Shown: positions 42,221-54,280 of the stretch, piece after piece | How positions within the stretch are numbered: position 1 is the first letter of the stretch | Layout: each line of letters begins with the position of its first letter | NCBI RefSeq assembly: GCF_038502225.1 | Contig: NW_027195529.1 | Coordinates: 80,001-144,000, forward strand | Origin: Cherax quadricarinatus | Taxonomy: Eukaryota; Arthropoda; Malacostraca; Decapoda; Parastacidae | DNA length: 64,000 nucleotides | Reading direction: 5' to 3' | The notes under the pieces: model-generated | Seen by the model: the letters and a program-made list of their open reading frames with translations, nothing else | What the model was told of the DNA's origin: nothing | The model's database searches: none | Position numbers and translations under genes: made by a program

Positions 42221-42540
42221 AATCTCTTCATTCCTTTTTGCTGTTTTTAACTAGTTTGATGAAGATCTGGACTATTTACACTTAGAGATGTTCTCTATTC
42301 CTTGAAGGAATATCTCAACCAAATTCACTCAGTTAGGTGAAAAATACATAGAAGACTAAGTTTATGTTAGTAATCCCGTGCGGAGGATGGAGACAAAGAT
42401 AACATGCCCAGACATGTTCTGTATTCATCAAAAATTAAAAATTAAGCAAAATCATGATCTTTAAAATTCTTTGAAGATAACGTGACCATGGTGTTGGTAT
42501 TCTAACCTTTCCTCAACTCTCCAGACTGAAGAATAGGTAG
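42221..42540. other. Non-coding stretch
   Basis: No gene or repeat recognised between the 22 bp array and the inverted Penelope-like copies. Confidence 0.5.
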
Positions 42541-42782
42541 CTGAACTGAGGTTAAAATTCTCCATGCATCCTATGATACAATAATAAAATGATAAGCCTT
42601 GATATATAAAAAAAATATATAAAAAGTTTTTAGATGGTAGTATAAGTAAGTCGCATAATTAATGGTGATGATGTGTTTGATGATGATGTGATTGATGGTG
42701 ATGATATGTATGAACGACATCATCCAATGAATGGTTCTGAAATCCGACAAGTTGAATTGAGACATGAAACGCATGGGAATCT

Positions 42783-42818
42783 TTACTGAAGAAACGTTTC
42801 TCCAGTCCAATACAAAGC
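42783..42818 (-). ncRNA. Hammerhead-like motif lacking stem II (left arm)
   Basis: The minus strand reads GTATTGGACTGGAGAAACG where the 43.1 kb copy has CTGATGA, stem II and GAAACG. Stem II and part of the core are deleted, so this arm cannot form the ribozyme fold. Confidence 0.5.
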
Positions 42819-43104
42819 AGGAAGGTATAAGGAGAGAAGGAGTTTGAGGTAATCAGTCCCTCAGCCTGGAGTCGATGTGCTCAGTCCATCACTCTTGTAG
42901 GAAGTACAGCACACAGAGAGGTGACTTATATACTGCAGTCAGGTGAGACCAAGCAGGAGGAGGCGGGATCACAGTGGGACCTGCCACTAGTGTAAGTAGG
43001 TCTTCGTCCAAAGGTTGGACAAGTGTTGAAGAATTCTCTGTATCAAAATCCCGTGATGTTGTAGTGTCTGACAGACGTGATGAATGGTTTCGAAAACCGA
43101 CTTT

Positions 43105-43150
43105 GTATTGGACTGATGAAGCCACTGTGTGGCGAAACGTTTCTTCAGTA
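43105..43150 (+). ncRNA. Hammerhead-like ribozyme motif, family 1, best copy
   Basis: CTGATGA (43,113-43,119), stem II GCCAC-TGT-GTGGC, then GAAAC (43,134-43,138) and GTTTC. Both invariant core segments of the hammerhead (CUGANGA and GAAA) are present in order. Stem III would be a two-pair AC/GU helix, as in the minimal hammerheads reported in Penelope-like retroelements. An extra A beside stem II and a weak stem I (GGA/TCT) are departures from the ideal fold, so activity is uncertain. Confidence 0.55.
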
Positions 43151-43229
43151 AAGTCTCCCATACGTTGCATAAGTGTCTCAATTCTTCAACCTGACCCTTT
43201 TCAAAACCATTCATTTGATGATGTCGTTC

Positions 43230-43385
43230 ACACATATCATCACCATCAATCACATCATCAAACACATTATCACCATCAATCACATCATCAAACACATTAT
43301 CACCATCAGTCACATTATCACCATCAATCACATCATCTCCATCAATCACATCATCACCATCAATCACATCACCACCATCAATTAT
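43230..43385. repeat. 18 bp minisatellite (CACCATCAATCACATCAT) in the right arm
   Basis: About eight units, some carrying AAACACATTAT. The left inverted arm (42,660-42,712) has only about three units, so this array changed length after the arms formed. Confidence 0.85.
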
Positions 43386-43641
43386 GCGACTTTCTTATGC
43401 TACCATCTAAAACATTTTTAGATATTTTTTTTTATATATCAACGCTTATCATTTTGTCATTGTATCAGAGGATACATGAAGAATTTTAACTTCATTCCAA
43501 CCTTCAGACGAAGACCTACTGACACTAGTGGCAGGTCCCACTGTGATCCCGCCTCCTCCTGCTTCCACTGCAGTATATAAGTCACCTCTTTGGCCCTATG
43601 CTGTGACAGACTGATTACCTCAAACTCCTCCTTCCGGCTTT

Positions 43642-43690
43642 GTATTGGACTGATGAAGCCACTGTGTGGCGAAACATTTCAATAAACATT
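43642..43690 (+). ncRNA. Hammerhead-like ribozyme motif, family 1, second copy
   Basis: CTGATGA at 43,650-43,656, stem II GCCAC-TGT-GTGGC, GAAAC at 43,671. TATTG before the core can pair with CAATA after it (stem I), with an irregular junction. It lies about 70 bp downstream of a TATATAA box. Confidence 0.5.
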
Positions 43691-43784
43691 CTCATACGTT
43701 GCATAAGTGTCTCAATTCTTCGACATCATCCTACACATCATCTCTAATAAAAAATTTAAGCTTACCTGAAATGCTAAGAAATCA

Positions 43785-46640
43785 AAATTGTCATTATTAT
43801 TTGCGACCACTGTCATCCTCAGAGTTATCTCTGAGTTACCAGACCTTGCCACGTGGAGGCCAGTGGTTCGTCTTTAAGGTCCACCCACCCACTTACTGTG
43901 TTTTTGATGCTTTCCTCAGGTCCAGGAGTCCATCTGTGTCCCCTCAGATGTTCTCCCTTCCCCACTTTCCCAAGGTCTGCCTAAGCAACCAGTATCTCCT
44001 TTCCCAGGGTCATGTGTCCAGGAGTCCATCTGTCCGCTTCAGATATTTTCCCTTCCCCAGTTTCCCAGGGTCTGCCTAAGCAACCAGATACTGGTTGCTT
44101 TCCCAGGTCCATGTGTCCAGGAGTCAATCTGTGTCCCCTCAGATATTCTGCCTTCCCCACTTTCCCAAGGTTTGCCTCAGCAACCAGTATCTTCTTCTTT
44201 CCCAGGTCCGCCTCAGATATTCCCCCTTCCCCAAGGTATTCTCGCTTTTCCCAGGTCCATGTGTCCAGGAATCAATCTGTGTCCCCTCAGATATTCTCCC
44301 TTCCCCACTTCCCCAAGGTATTCTCGCTTTTCCCAGGTCCATGTGTCCAGGAGTCAATCTGTGTCCCCTCAGATATTCTCCCTTCCCCACTTTCCCAAGG
44401 TCTGCCTAAGCAACCAGTATCTCCTTCTTTCCCAGGTCCATGTGTCCAGGAGTCAATCTGTGTCCCCTCAGATATTCTCCCTACCCCACTTTCCCAAGGT
44501 CTGCCTAAGCAACCAGTATCTCCTTCTTTCCCAGGTCCATGTGTTCAGGAGTCAATCTGTGTCCCCTCAGATATTCTCCCTACCCCACTTTCCCAAGGTC
44601 TGCCTAAGCAACCAGTATCTCCTTCTTTCCCAGGTCCGCCTCAGATATTCCCCCTTCCCCAAGGTATTCTCGCTTTTCCCAGGTCCATGAGTCCAGGAGT
44701 CAATTTGTGTCCCCTCAGATATTCTCCCTTCCCCACTTCCCCAAGGTATTCTCGCTTTTCCCAGGTCCATGTGTCCAGGAGTCAATCTGTGTCCCCTCAG
44801 ATGTTCTCCCTTCCCCACTTTCCCATGGTCTGCCTAAGCAACCAGTATCTCCTTCTTTCCCAGGTCCATGTGTCCAGGAGTCAATCTGTGTCCCCTCAGA
44901 TATTCTCCCTTCCCCACTTCCCCAAGGTATTCTCGCTTTTCCCAGGTCCATGTGTCCAGGAGTCAATCTGTGTCCCCTCAGATACTCTCCCTTCCCCACT
45001 TTTCCAAGGTCTGCCTAAGCAACCAGTATCTCCTTCTTTCCCAGGTCCATGTGTCCAGGAGTCAATCTGTGTCCCCTCAGATATTCTCCCTACCCCACTT
45101 TCCCAAGGTCTGCCTAAGCAACCAGTATCTCCTTCTTTCCCAGGTCCGCCTCAGATATTCCCCCTTCCCCAAGGTATTCTCGCTTTTCCCAGGTCCATGT
45201 GTCCAGGAGTCAATCTGTGTCCCCTCAGATATTCTCCCTTCCCCACTTTCCCAAGGTCTGCCTAAGCAACCAGTATCTCCTTCTTTCCCAGGTCCATGTG
45301 TCCAGGAGACAATCTGTGTCCCCTCAGATATTCTCTCTTCCCCACTTTCCCAAGGTTTGCCTCAGCAACCAGTATCTCCTACTTTCCCAAGTCCGCCTCA
45401 GATATTCCCCCTTCCCCAAGGTATTCTCGCTTTTCCCAGGTCCATGAGTCCAGGAGTCAATCTGTGTCCCCTCAGATATTCTCCCTTCCCCACTTCCCCA
45501 AGGTATTCTCGCTTTTCCCAGGTCCATGTGTCCAGGAGTCAATCTGTGTCCCCTCAGATATTCTCCCTTCCCCACTTTCCCAAGGTCTGCCTAAGCAACC
45601 AGTATCTCCTTCTTTTCCAGGTCCATGTGTCCAGGAGTCCATCTGTCCGCCTCAGATATTCTCCCTTCCCCACTTTCCCAAGGTTTGCCTCAGGAACCAG
45701 TATCTCCTTCTTTCCCAGGTCCTTGTGTCCAGGAGTCAATCTGTGTCCCCTCAGATATTCTCCCTTCCCCACTTTCCCAAGGTCTGCCTCAGCAACCAGT
45801 ATCTCCTTCTTTCCCAGGTTCATGTGTCCAGGAGTCCATCTGTCCGCCTCAGATATTCTCCCTTCCCCACTTCCCCAAGGTATTCTCGCTTTTCCCAGGT
45901 CCATGTGTCCAGGAGTCAATCTGTGTCCCCTCAGATATTCTCCCTTCCCCAAGGTATTCTCGCTTTTTCCAGGTCCATGTGTCCAGGAGTCAATCTGTGT
46001 CCCCTCAGATATTCTCCCTTCCCCACTTTCCCAATGTTTGCCTCAGTAACCAGTATCTCCTTCTTTCCCAGGTCCATGTGTCCAGGAGTCAATCTGTGTC
46101 CCCTCAGATATTCTCCCTTCCCCACTTTCCCAAGGTCTGCCTAAGCAACCAGTATCTCCTTCTTTCCCAGGTCCATGTGTCCAGGAGTCCATCTGTCCGC
46201 CTCAGATATTCTCCCTTTCCCACTTCCCCAAGGTATTCTCGCTTTTCCCAGGTCCATGTGTCCAGGAATCCATCCGTGGGCCCCCAGATGTCTCCCCTTC
46301 CTCACTTCCCTTAGATTATTTTCCAGTCTCAGCCTTCCCCAGGTTATGTATCCCGAAGTCAGCTCAACCACCCTCCGTGATCTAGCCAGATGAGAACGAG
46401 GCCTTGTCTAGCTGGTCTACGGTAGAGACTGTCCAGGTGGGTGGAATTACAGGAGGGGACACACAGAAATCTGCGTCCTGTAATTACACCACCAAGACAG
46501 CCTAGACCGTAAGTCAGCTAGACACAGCCAAGCTACCGTTCAGTTCGGCCACCAAGGTCTGGCTAGTCAATGAAATTTTGGGAGTTCTATTTATGTTATA
46601 CGCTTTATTTACATTAAATATAAGATTTTTTACTTATTTA
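43785..46640 (-). mobile_element. tRNA-headed VNTR element, copy 2 (reverse)
   Basis: On the minus strand from the right: an AT-rich leader, an A box (TGGCCGAACTG) near 46,550, a decayed B box, the conserved hairpin at 46,414-46,511, an array at 43,905-46,310, the GACGAACCACTGG tail block, the terminal hairpin at 43,818-43,835 and TAATAATGA tail remnants near 43,790. The array has about 30 units of two lengths. Apparent ORFs on both strands are repeat artefacts. Confidence 0.65.
43905..46310 (-). repeat. Internal minisatellite of copy 2
   Basis: The plus strand shows GGTCCATGTGTCCAGGAGTC, then TCAGATATTCTCCC, then CCCCACTT. Long units add TGCCTAAGCAACCAGTATCT; short ones add GTATTCTCGC. Short and long units alternate in repeated blocks, e.g. 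44,200-44,640 and 44,630-45,170. Confidence 0.9.
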
Positions 46641-47011
46641 CTAATTTAAGTGGGTTTGTGAAGTTCTGTTGTGACTTTATGAGTGTTCATGTGTTAATCT
46701 GTTTGTCTACCTTCTCGAAAACTGCAGTAAGTGTTGAATTTCATATTTTTATTTATTTATTATTCTTATGTATTTACAAGATGCGCAGTGAGTTATATGC
46801 GCTTGGGCACAATGAAAGTTACATTGTATGACTTTTTGGGTTATCCTGGGTAATGTACACATATGTTACTAGGAATGATAATTTGTGTAAGTGTATTTAC
46901 GAGTACCTGAACTTAATTAAACTTACTTACACACATTTGTTTTTACGCTCATTTGCGCATTTCCGCATAGGCAGCCTGCAGATTCACCACCATTCATACA
47001 CTAACAAAACT
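46641..47011. other. AT-rich non-coding stretch
   Basis: No gene supported. It may be the diverged 5' leader of VNTR element copy 2. Confidence 0.4.
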
Positions 47012-47645
<634 letters not shown>

Positions 47646-47660
47646 AATGTTGAAACATTT

Positions 47661-48314
47661 TTGGACGACAGGACTCCAGAAAATCTTGCAAGAATTGCTG
47701 GCTGCACCTCATGGATGAGAAGAGACAGGCAAGGGCAAGGAGGAGGTGTTGCTGTGTGCTTCTCTAAAAGTGTTCATGCCCAGCACATTGATGTTGCCAT
47801 CCCTACTCATCTTGAAATGATGTACTTCAAGCTCTGCATAAACACTAGTACCTCTGTACTAGCATGTGCAGTGTACAGACCTCAGTGGCAACATGCAAAC
47901 CCCATCAACTTCCTAATGGAAAATATGGACTCCCTTCTGCTACAACACAACTGTCAACATATCATAATTGTTGGTGACCTCAACCAACACCTTATACAGA
48001 GGGACTTTGATGATCTTCTTGCAGTAGTTGACATGAGAAACTTTGTTGATTTCCCTGCTCACATCTCTGGCTCCTCCCTTGACCCAGTAGTGAGTGATCT
48101 GGCAGAAGGTATAGTCACTTGTCAACCCCTCGGCTACGTTGGATCATCTGACCACAAGGCTGTTTTTACGGCACTTAAGATCCAACAAAACGAGGTGAGG
48201 AGTCCACACGCACAACCTGGCTATGGGAAAGAGGTAACTGGGCAGCCCTTTGCTCTGAGCTCGCCACCACCGATTGGAATGCTCTTTTCCAAGGGGATGT
48301 TGACAACCAAGTGA
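47661..48314 (+). pseudogene. APE-type endonuclease domain remnant of the LINE
   Basis: The frame has GGGVAVCF, CAVYRP, then IIIVGDLNQH, a GSSLDPVVSD block and GSSDHKAVF near residue 165. GDLN and SDH are hallmarks of apurinic-endonuclease-like LINE nucleases, which nick target DNA. The first ~60 residues of the domain, with the N and E motifs, are missing. Around 48,205-48,240 a frameshift moves the linker (PWFGFRCREAA..YKAWRRYKR) into another frame (48,311-48,571). Confidence 0.75.
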
Positions 48315-48732
48315 AAGCCTTCACTGGACACATCCTTAATCTACAACAAGAACACATTCCTCACCGGCAATATGTGACGAAGCCTACAGATCAGCCTTGG
48401 TTTGGCTTTCGTTGTAGAGAGGCTGCTACTGCTAAGTACAAAGCATGGCGAAGGTATAAGAGACATCCTACCACCTATAACAGGAACTTGCACAGGCAAG
48501 CCTGTAGGCATATGAGTGACGTTCAAAGTGGGTCATTGCTAAATGGGAGGCGGACACAAAAAGAAAGCTAGCATCAGGTAGGGTAGGCTCCAAAACCTGG
48601 TGGTCCCCGGTCAAGGACAGACAAGGTTATCTGCCTGATGAACTCATTCCGCCTCTAAATCGACAGGATGGGACCACCTCTACTAGTAGTCAAGAGAAGG
48701 CGGACCTCTTTGCCAAACACTTCGCTACTAAA

Positions 48733-50320
48733 ATGCAAGTTCCTTGGCTAGCTGTAAGAACTGTGTCAAAACTGTCAGTGGTGACAATAAGGCAGGAGGA
48801 GGTGCATTTCCTTCTTAAATCGCTTGACCAAGAAAAGGCTGTGGGCCCAGACAAGTTGAGCCCAAGATTGCTGAGAAGATGTGCAGACCAGCTAGCAGCA
48901 CCACTAACTCGCATCTTTCAGCACTGCCTAGTACAGTGTAAATGGCCCTCTCTGTGGAAAGAGGCAAATGTAGTCCCTGTTCACAAAAAAAAGAGCAGAG
49001 CAGAAATCAGCAACTACAGACCAGTATCACTCCTGTCAATTACTGGTAAGATCCTTGAGACAATGATCTCAAGACAAATGACAGAGTTTTTTGACTACCA
49101 CTCACTACTTTGTGATCGTCAATATGGCTTCAGGAAAGGTTACTCTGCAGCTGATCTGTTAACTCTCCACTAAGTGGCACCAGTCACTGGATGAATCCAA
49201 AGTCAGCTGTGTGGTAGCACTGGACATTGCTGGTGCTTTCGACCGGGTGTGGCACCAGGGCCTCTTAGCAAAACTTCAAGCACTGGGAATTGCAGGCTCT
49301 ACACTATGTCTCCTCAGTCATTACCTTCATGGTAGATATCTAAGGGTAGTTCTCAGTGGAACGGAATCAGCAAGACATCCTATTGGGGCAAGTGTTCCAC
49401 AAGGAAGCGTGCTGGGACCATTGTTATGGTATGTCTACTTCAACGACCTTCTTCATCTCATCCCAGAATCCCACGCATATACAGACGACTGTACACTGAC
49501 ATTCACTTATCCAAGAAAAGAAATGCCAGCTGATCTAAGCTACATCAATCACCAGCTGAGAGCTATATCAACTTGGGGAAATAGATGGCTAGTAATATTT
49601 GTACCTGAGAAAACGCAAATGATGGTCTCTAGGCACCGTGATGGTAATGCTGGTGCAGTAGTAAGGATGAATGGGAGGGTGTTGGCACCTGGAGAAGACG
49701 TTGATATCCTTGGGGTGAAATTTGACTCCAAACTAACCATGAAGAACCATGTTGTAAATCTTGCAAACAAGGCAGCCAGGAAGCTTACAGCACTTCGCCG
49801 TATCTCGTATCTGCTTGACAGTAGGGGTTGCAAGATTCTGTACGAGGCACAAGTGCGCTCACACCTTGAGTATGCTCCACTTTCTTGGTTTGCCTGCCCC
49901 CCTCTCTATTGCGACTGCTCGACAGAGTAGAGAACAGAGCAAGACGTCTCAATATCTCGCCTGGACCCATCCTGGATAGATCTGTCATTTCAGCAGAGCC
50001 TTCAATACAGGAGGGATGTGGGTGGCCCTACTGTATGTACAAGGCCAATATTGTCAAAGTACCACACTTGGATCCACTTCGAGGACAGCGTGATCAAGCT
50101 TTTATGCCACAAGACGGGCAGAAAACAGCAACTTCACTCTGGCTGTATCCTTCTCCAGAACATCACTCCATCTGAGATCATATATACCCAGGATGACTCG
50201 AGTATGGAACACATTCGTACAGCATAATGATGTCAACGAGATAAAGTCAGTTAATCAAATGAAAATGCTGGCCCACAGATGGCTCCAACTTCATCCTGTT
50301 CCCTACTTGTATGTCTCATA
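48733..50320 (+). pseudogene. Reverse transcriptase of the Jockey-like LINE, frameshifted
   Basis: The first frame (48,733-49,173) has the GPDKLSPRLL and SNYRPVSLLSITGKILE fingers and YGFRKGYSAADLL. After a shift near 49,171 the second frame (49,211-49,930) carries motif A ALDIAGAFDRVWH, VPQGSVLGPLLWY, a YTDD catalytic box where most relatives have FADD, and DILGVKFDSKL. A further shift near 49,915 leads to the C-terminal part. The catalytic aspartates are readable, but at least two frame breaks make it non-functional. Confidence 0.85.
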
Positions 50321-50432
50321 ACAATAAAAATGCTCTCAAATGAGCTGATGTAGGTAACAGCTCTTAGCTTGCCAATAAAGTTAGGAATCCTTAACCTGTA
50401 AATAGCTTGTCAATAAAGCTAGGGATCCTCAA

Positions 50433-50503
50433 CGGAGACGGAGAGAGGAGAGAGAGGAAGAGTGGGAGAGAGAGGAAGAGAGGGAGACAGAGAGAAAGGG
50501 GAA
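50433..50503. repeat. GA-rich low-complexity tract
   Basis: AGAGAGGAAGAG-type purine run at the 3' edge of the LINE. Confidence 0.85.
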
Positions 50504-50544
50504 TATTCACTGATACGTCGAATCTTCGTTAAGCAACACATAAA

Positions 50545-50995
50545 AATGTTGGTGTCCCGCATCTCGATTGGTAGAGCACTCAGCTCACACACACTGAGGT
50601 CTGGGGTTCGATTCCCGGAACGGGGTGGAAACATAAGAACGTGTTTCCATAAGATACCTGCTGTCCACATTCACCTAGCACTAAAAAGGGTACCTGGGTG
50701 TTGGTCAACCCTGTGTGGGTCGCATAATGGGAGGAAAAATTGACCTAATTTGCCCGAAATACTCTTCATAGCAAGGGACTTTCTATATAGTAGTATATCA
50801 TTGATGTCAGCTGTATAGTAGTATGTCATTGATGTCAGTTATATAGTAGTAGGTCATTGATGTCAGCTATATAGTAGTATGTCATTGATGTCAGCTATAT
50901 AGTAGTATGTCATTGATGTCAGCTATATAGTAGTAGGTCATTGATGTCAGCTATGGTCTATACTTGCAGAAATAAAGATTATTATAATTAATATT
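50545..50995 (+). mobile_element. tRNA-derived SINE with internally amplified tail
   Basis: The head has TTGGTAGAGCACTCAGC (A-box region) and GGTTCGATTCC (a perfect B box, ~50,605). A body follows with GTTTCCATAAGATACCTG, AGGGTACCTGGGTG and GTGGGTCGCATAATGGG, and then the 3' end GCAGAAATAAAGATTATTAT. I recognise this as a common decapod SINE. Between body and 3' end, a 28 bp segment (TAGTAGTATGTCATTGATG..) is repeated about six times (50,790-50,955); the other SINE copy at 62.65 kb has only one. Confidence 0.75.
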
Positions 50996-51889
50996 TTGAA
51001 TTGGGGGTTTCAAGTCTGTCTACTACACGAGGGTCATTAAGGTTGATTGGTTAGTGGGGTTTAAAGTCTATCTACTACACGAAGGTTATCAGGGCTGCAA
51101 GTCACCTGTACACCTACCGGGTATATACCCTGACAGTTGCATATTTCTCAGGGTATATATGTTAAGAATTTGTTTGAATTCTTTGGGTATTAAAAAATTC
51201 CTGTCTGGCGGTGGATAGGTTACCGCGCAACACTTGTGTAGTCGATAGGCTTCAAACCCTATTAACCAACCTGTATACCACCAGTCAGGAATACTTTAAT
51301 TCTTAGATTGGGAATTAAATTCCTGGTGTATACAAGGAGGAACATACAGCGCTGGGTGTATGAATCCCGTGTTCAGGAAGATGTTAAAAACACCGTGAAG
51401 AAACGACTCGTTCAAAGGCTTCAAGCTCAGCTTCGAACCTGAGCTTGACGAAGCTTATTGTCCCTCACTGTGATTGTACCAGCTACAACAGGACGGTCGC
51501 ATCACTACACTTTCCTACCTACAGGTAAAATACACTGAAATGTGCATATCCTTCAATTTATATACACCCAGAGATGTGTATTTGTGTATACACACATCGG
51601 TGTGTAACTAGGTGTATATGCTTTAAATTATATTTCAGGTATGAGAGTATATACATTGAGAAGTGTACATCACACAGTGTATATACAGACACACATCTCT
51701 GTGTATATACTGGTGTATATCAGTGTATATAACATGTTCATAAATGCTCAGACTGTGTATGATCCCTAAGGATTTAGCGCTCTCAAATTCAGTACAGAAT
51801 GCGCTATTATTATCGATGTTTATATCGTAATGATTATAACTAATGGTAGTAAGCTAATGAATTGTTTTAAGTGATTGTAAGTTCATAGT
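50996..51889. other. Non-coding; diverged inverted repeat and short repeat tail
   Basis: At 51,179-51,316, AATTCCTGTCTGGCGGTGG and ACCACCAGTCAGGAATACT form an imperfect inverted pair, perhaps a small TIR element. At 51,745-51,830 a TAAGGATTTAGCGCT..TATTATTAT motif resembles the 52.46 kb repeat tail. The 51,540-51,720 portion is GTGTATA-rich. No gene seen. Confidence 0.5.
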
Positions 51890-52231
<342 letters not shown>

Positions 52232-52461
52232 TGTGCGCGCATGTATGTAAATATCCGACCTTCAAATTCATTTACGAAACACCAGAAACAGATATTATTA
52301 TTAATTTGTTATAGTTTTCATAGAGGAGATTTAAAGATTCGCATTTGATACTCATTCATATATAATAACATGTACACATGACATTCGTCAACACACAAGA
52401 ACAGGTACATATGACACCCATGTACAATAACACGTAGTCATTACATTTTTTTATATATAAT

Positions 52462-52515
52462 AACGCTGTATAGCCCTTGTGGCTTAGCGCTTCTTTTTGA
52501 TTATAATAATAATAT
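52462..52515 (+). mobile_element. Short interspersed repeat tail
   Basis: AGCCCTTGTGGCTTAGCGCT followed by a TTTTTGATTATAATAATAAT tail. It is absent from the paralogous position near 18.42 kb, so it inserted after the duplication or was lost from the other copy. Confidence 0.5.
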
Positions 52516-52589
52516 ATATAATAACATGTTACACATGACTCACAGTCCTCCACTAGTGTCTCAAAAGTGTCCATCTTTATATATTTACA

Positions 52590-53484
52590 TATTTCATAAA
52601 GAATGTCGTTCACAAATACATTTAAACTGCTAAATAAGTTAAAAAATCTTGTTCTCAGTATAAATTCATAGTGTAACATAAGAGGAATTCCAAAATAGTA
52701 ATTAATTAGCCTCTCCTGGGTGGCAGAGCTGTGTGCGAGCTTCGTCTCGTCCAGCTAACCTACTGTTCCAGGCTGTCTTGGTGGGTGTAATTACTGGATG
52801 CAGGTTTCTGTGTGTCCCCTCCAGTAATTCCACCCACCTGGAAAGTCTCTACCGTAGACCAGCTAGACAATACCAAGTTTCCACTCAGTAAAGTTACTAG
52901 GGGTGGCAACCGCTGACTCCGGGGAAGTGGGGAAGGGAGTCCGTCTGAGGTGACACAAGTGGACTCCTGGAGACGCTGATCCGGGGAAGGCACTGACCTA
53001 ACTCGCTGACCTTAGGTAAGTGGGGAAGGGAAGACATCCGGGAGCGAACGGATGGATTCCTGGATACAGGAACCAGGGGAAAGCATGAATACATGCAGTT
53101 GAGGCTGACCTTGGTGAAGTGCGGAAGGGAAGACATCCGGGAGCGAACGGATGGATTCCTGGATACAGGAACCTGGGGATGGCAAGAATACAGGTTGGTG
53201 AGGCTGACCTTGGGGAAGTGAGGAAGGGAAAACATCCGGCGGCAGATGGATGAATTCCTGGATACATGAACCTTGGGAAGGCTGAGGCTGGAAGGCAGAG
53301 AAGAGACGAGGCTGACCTTAGGGAAGTGAGGAAGGGGAGACATCCGGGGGCCCACGGATGGATTCCTGGACACATGAACATGGGGAAGGCAAGGGGGGGG
53401 GTGGACCTTAAAGACGAACCACTGGTCTCCACGTGGCAAGGTCTGGTAACTCAGAGATAACTCTGAGGCTGACAGTGGTCGCAA

Positions 53485-53540
<56 letters not shown>
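52590..53540 (+). mobile_element. tRNA-headed VNTR element, copy 3 (shortest)
   Basis: A box TGGCAGAGCTG at 52,721 (perfect to consensus), B-box-like TGTTCCAGGCT at 52,764, hairpin at 52,755-52,860, array of about six units at 52,905-53,395, the GACGAACCACTGG block, terminal hairpin at 53,450-53,467 and a (TTA)n tail at 53,484-53,540. It has the most compact array and a well-preserved A box. Confidence 0.7.
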
Positions 53541-53541
<1 letters not shown>

Positions 53542-53907
53542 ATTCAAGATTTGCTAATTTGTATTCAAATGCGTCTGCCACAGTGGAATTATTCCCACTC
53601 CAGTCACTCTCATAGGAGCCACGGTAGTGTTCTTATTTTGTTCATTCACCGGAGTTAACATTAATAAAAATAACATTAATAAAAATATTGTTCATATTGT
53701 TGATTATCTCAACAGAGATAACATTGCAACAACTAGAACTGGTAGTAATATATGTTGCAGAGTCGTAGAGCGAGGTGAAGTTGGCAGGTCTCCTGGGTAC
53801 ACATGTCTGGTACTCTAACATAACGTAGGTCATCTGGAAAAGACCCGGACCGGAGAAAAACCTGGTGTGTTGCTGGAGGTGGACCCAACAGTTAGGTGTC
53901 TTCAATC

Positions 53908-53950
53908 AAAAACGTTTCGCCTACACAGTAGGATTCTTCAGTTTAATGCA
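53908..53950 (-). ncRNA. Hammerhead-like ribozyme motif, family 1, covarying stem II
   Basis: Minus strand: CTGAAGA (53,941-53,935), stem II CCTAC-TGT-GTAGG, then GCGAAAC and GTTTTT. Compared with GCCAC-TGT-GTGGC at 43 kb, two of five stem pairs changed on both sides (G:C to C:G, C:G to T:A). The loop TGT is the same. Confidence 0.5.
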
Positions 53951-54019
53951 GAGGCAGCAGCAGAGGCAGTGAATGTAATCATGTGTGATCCTAGAAAGGT
54001 ATCCCCGTACTGCATAAAC

Positions 54020-54280
54020 CTTATTGTTCTTCTCTGTTGCTGTACATTTTTACTTTGCTACTGTACTGTATTACTGTACTGTACTCTACCTTTCTTTTGT
54101 TTCAATTTTCTGTACTGGTTTTCTCTGTACTGCACTGGTCGTCTCTGTTACTGTACTGTACCCATTCTTCTGTATTACTGTACTGTACCCATTCTTCTGT
54201 GTTACTGTACTGGTCTTCTCTGTTACTGAACTGCATTCGTTCTTCTGTGTTAGTGTACTGGTCTTCTGTGCTACAAGCGT
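54020..54280. repeat. Degenerate relative of the 21 bp array
   Basis: TTACTGTACTG and TTCTTCTGTGTTA words recur about ten times irregularly (ACTGGTCTTCTCTG, CCCATTCTTCTG). Confidence 0.75.

Larger units (their letters stand above)
42541..43740. mobile_element. Penelope-like terminal repeats in inverted array (three partial copies)
   Basis: Left arm 42,541-42,850 and right arm 43,120-43,495 are inverted repeats of about 300-370 bp. Both include ATTATGCGACTT, CATCTAAAA, GATGATGTCGTTCA and CATTCAT blocks. The spacer (42,850-43,020) recurs inverted at 43,505-43,640 (TAGTGGCAGGTCCCACTGTG, TATATAAGTCACCTC). TATA boxes lie at 43,574-43,580 (+) and 42,926-42,932 (-), upstream of hammerhead-like motifs. 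No RT ORF remains. Partial inverted repeats with ribozymes are typical of Penelope-like elements; I infer that class. Confidence 0.6.
47646..50430 (+). mobile_element. Jockey-like LINE, 5' truncated, frameshifted
   Basis: A 2.8 kb element with an endonuclease remnant, a linker, the RT, a C-terminal region ending ...HPVPYLYVS at about 50,320, and a 3' UTR with three AATAAA sites (50,324, 50,381, 50,412). The 3' UTR contains two similar blocks (TTGCCAATAAAGTTAGG and TTGTCAATAAAGCTAGG). It has no ORF1 and lacks the start of the endonuclease. It is the longest LINE copy in the window. Confidence 0.8.
52232..54280 (+). other. Segmental duplicate, short copy
   Basis: Paralogue of 17,977-26,450 with the same landmarks in the same order. 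Its arrays are short: about six VNTR units, one to two 42 bp units, and about 250 bp of 21 bp-type repeat. Extra insertions here are the AGCGCTTC repeat tail at 52,462 and the block with the hammerhead-like motif at 53.76-53.95 kb. Confidence 0.7.

Noticed and set aside
50545..50640. Functional tRNA gene
   Set aside because: The B box is perfect, but the anticodon loop is too long and the acceptor stem is poor, and the sequence continues into a SINE body.
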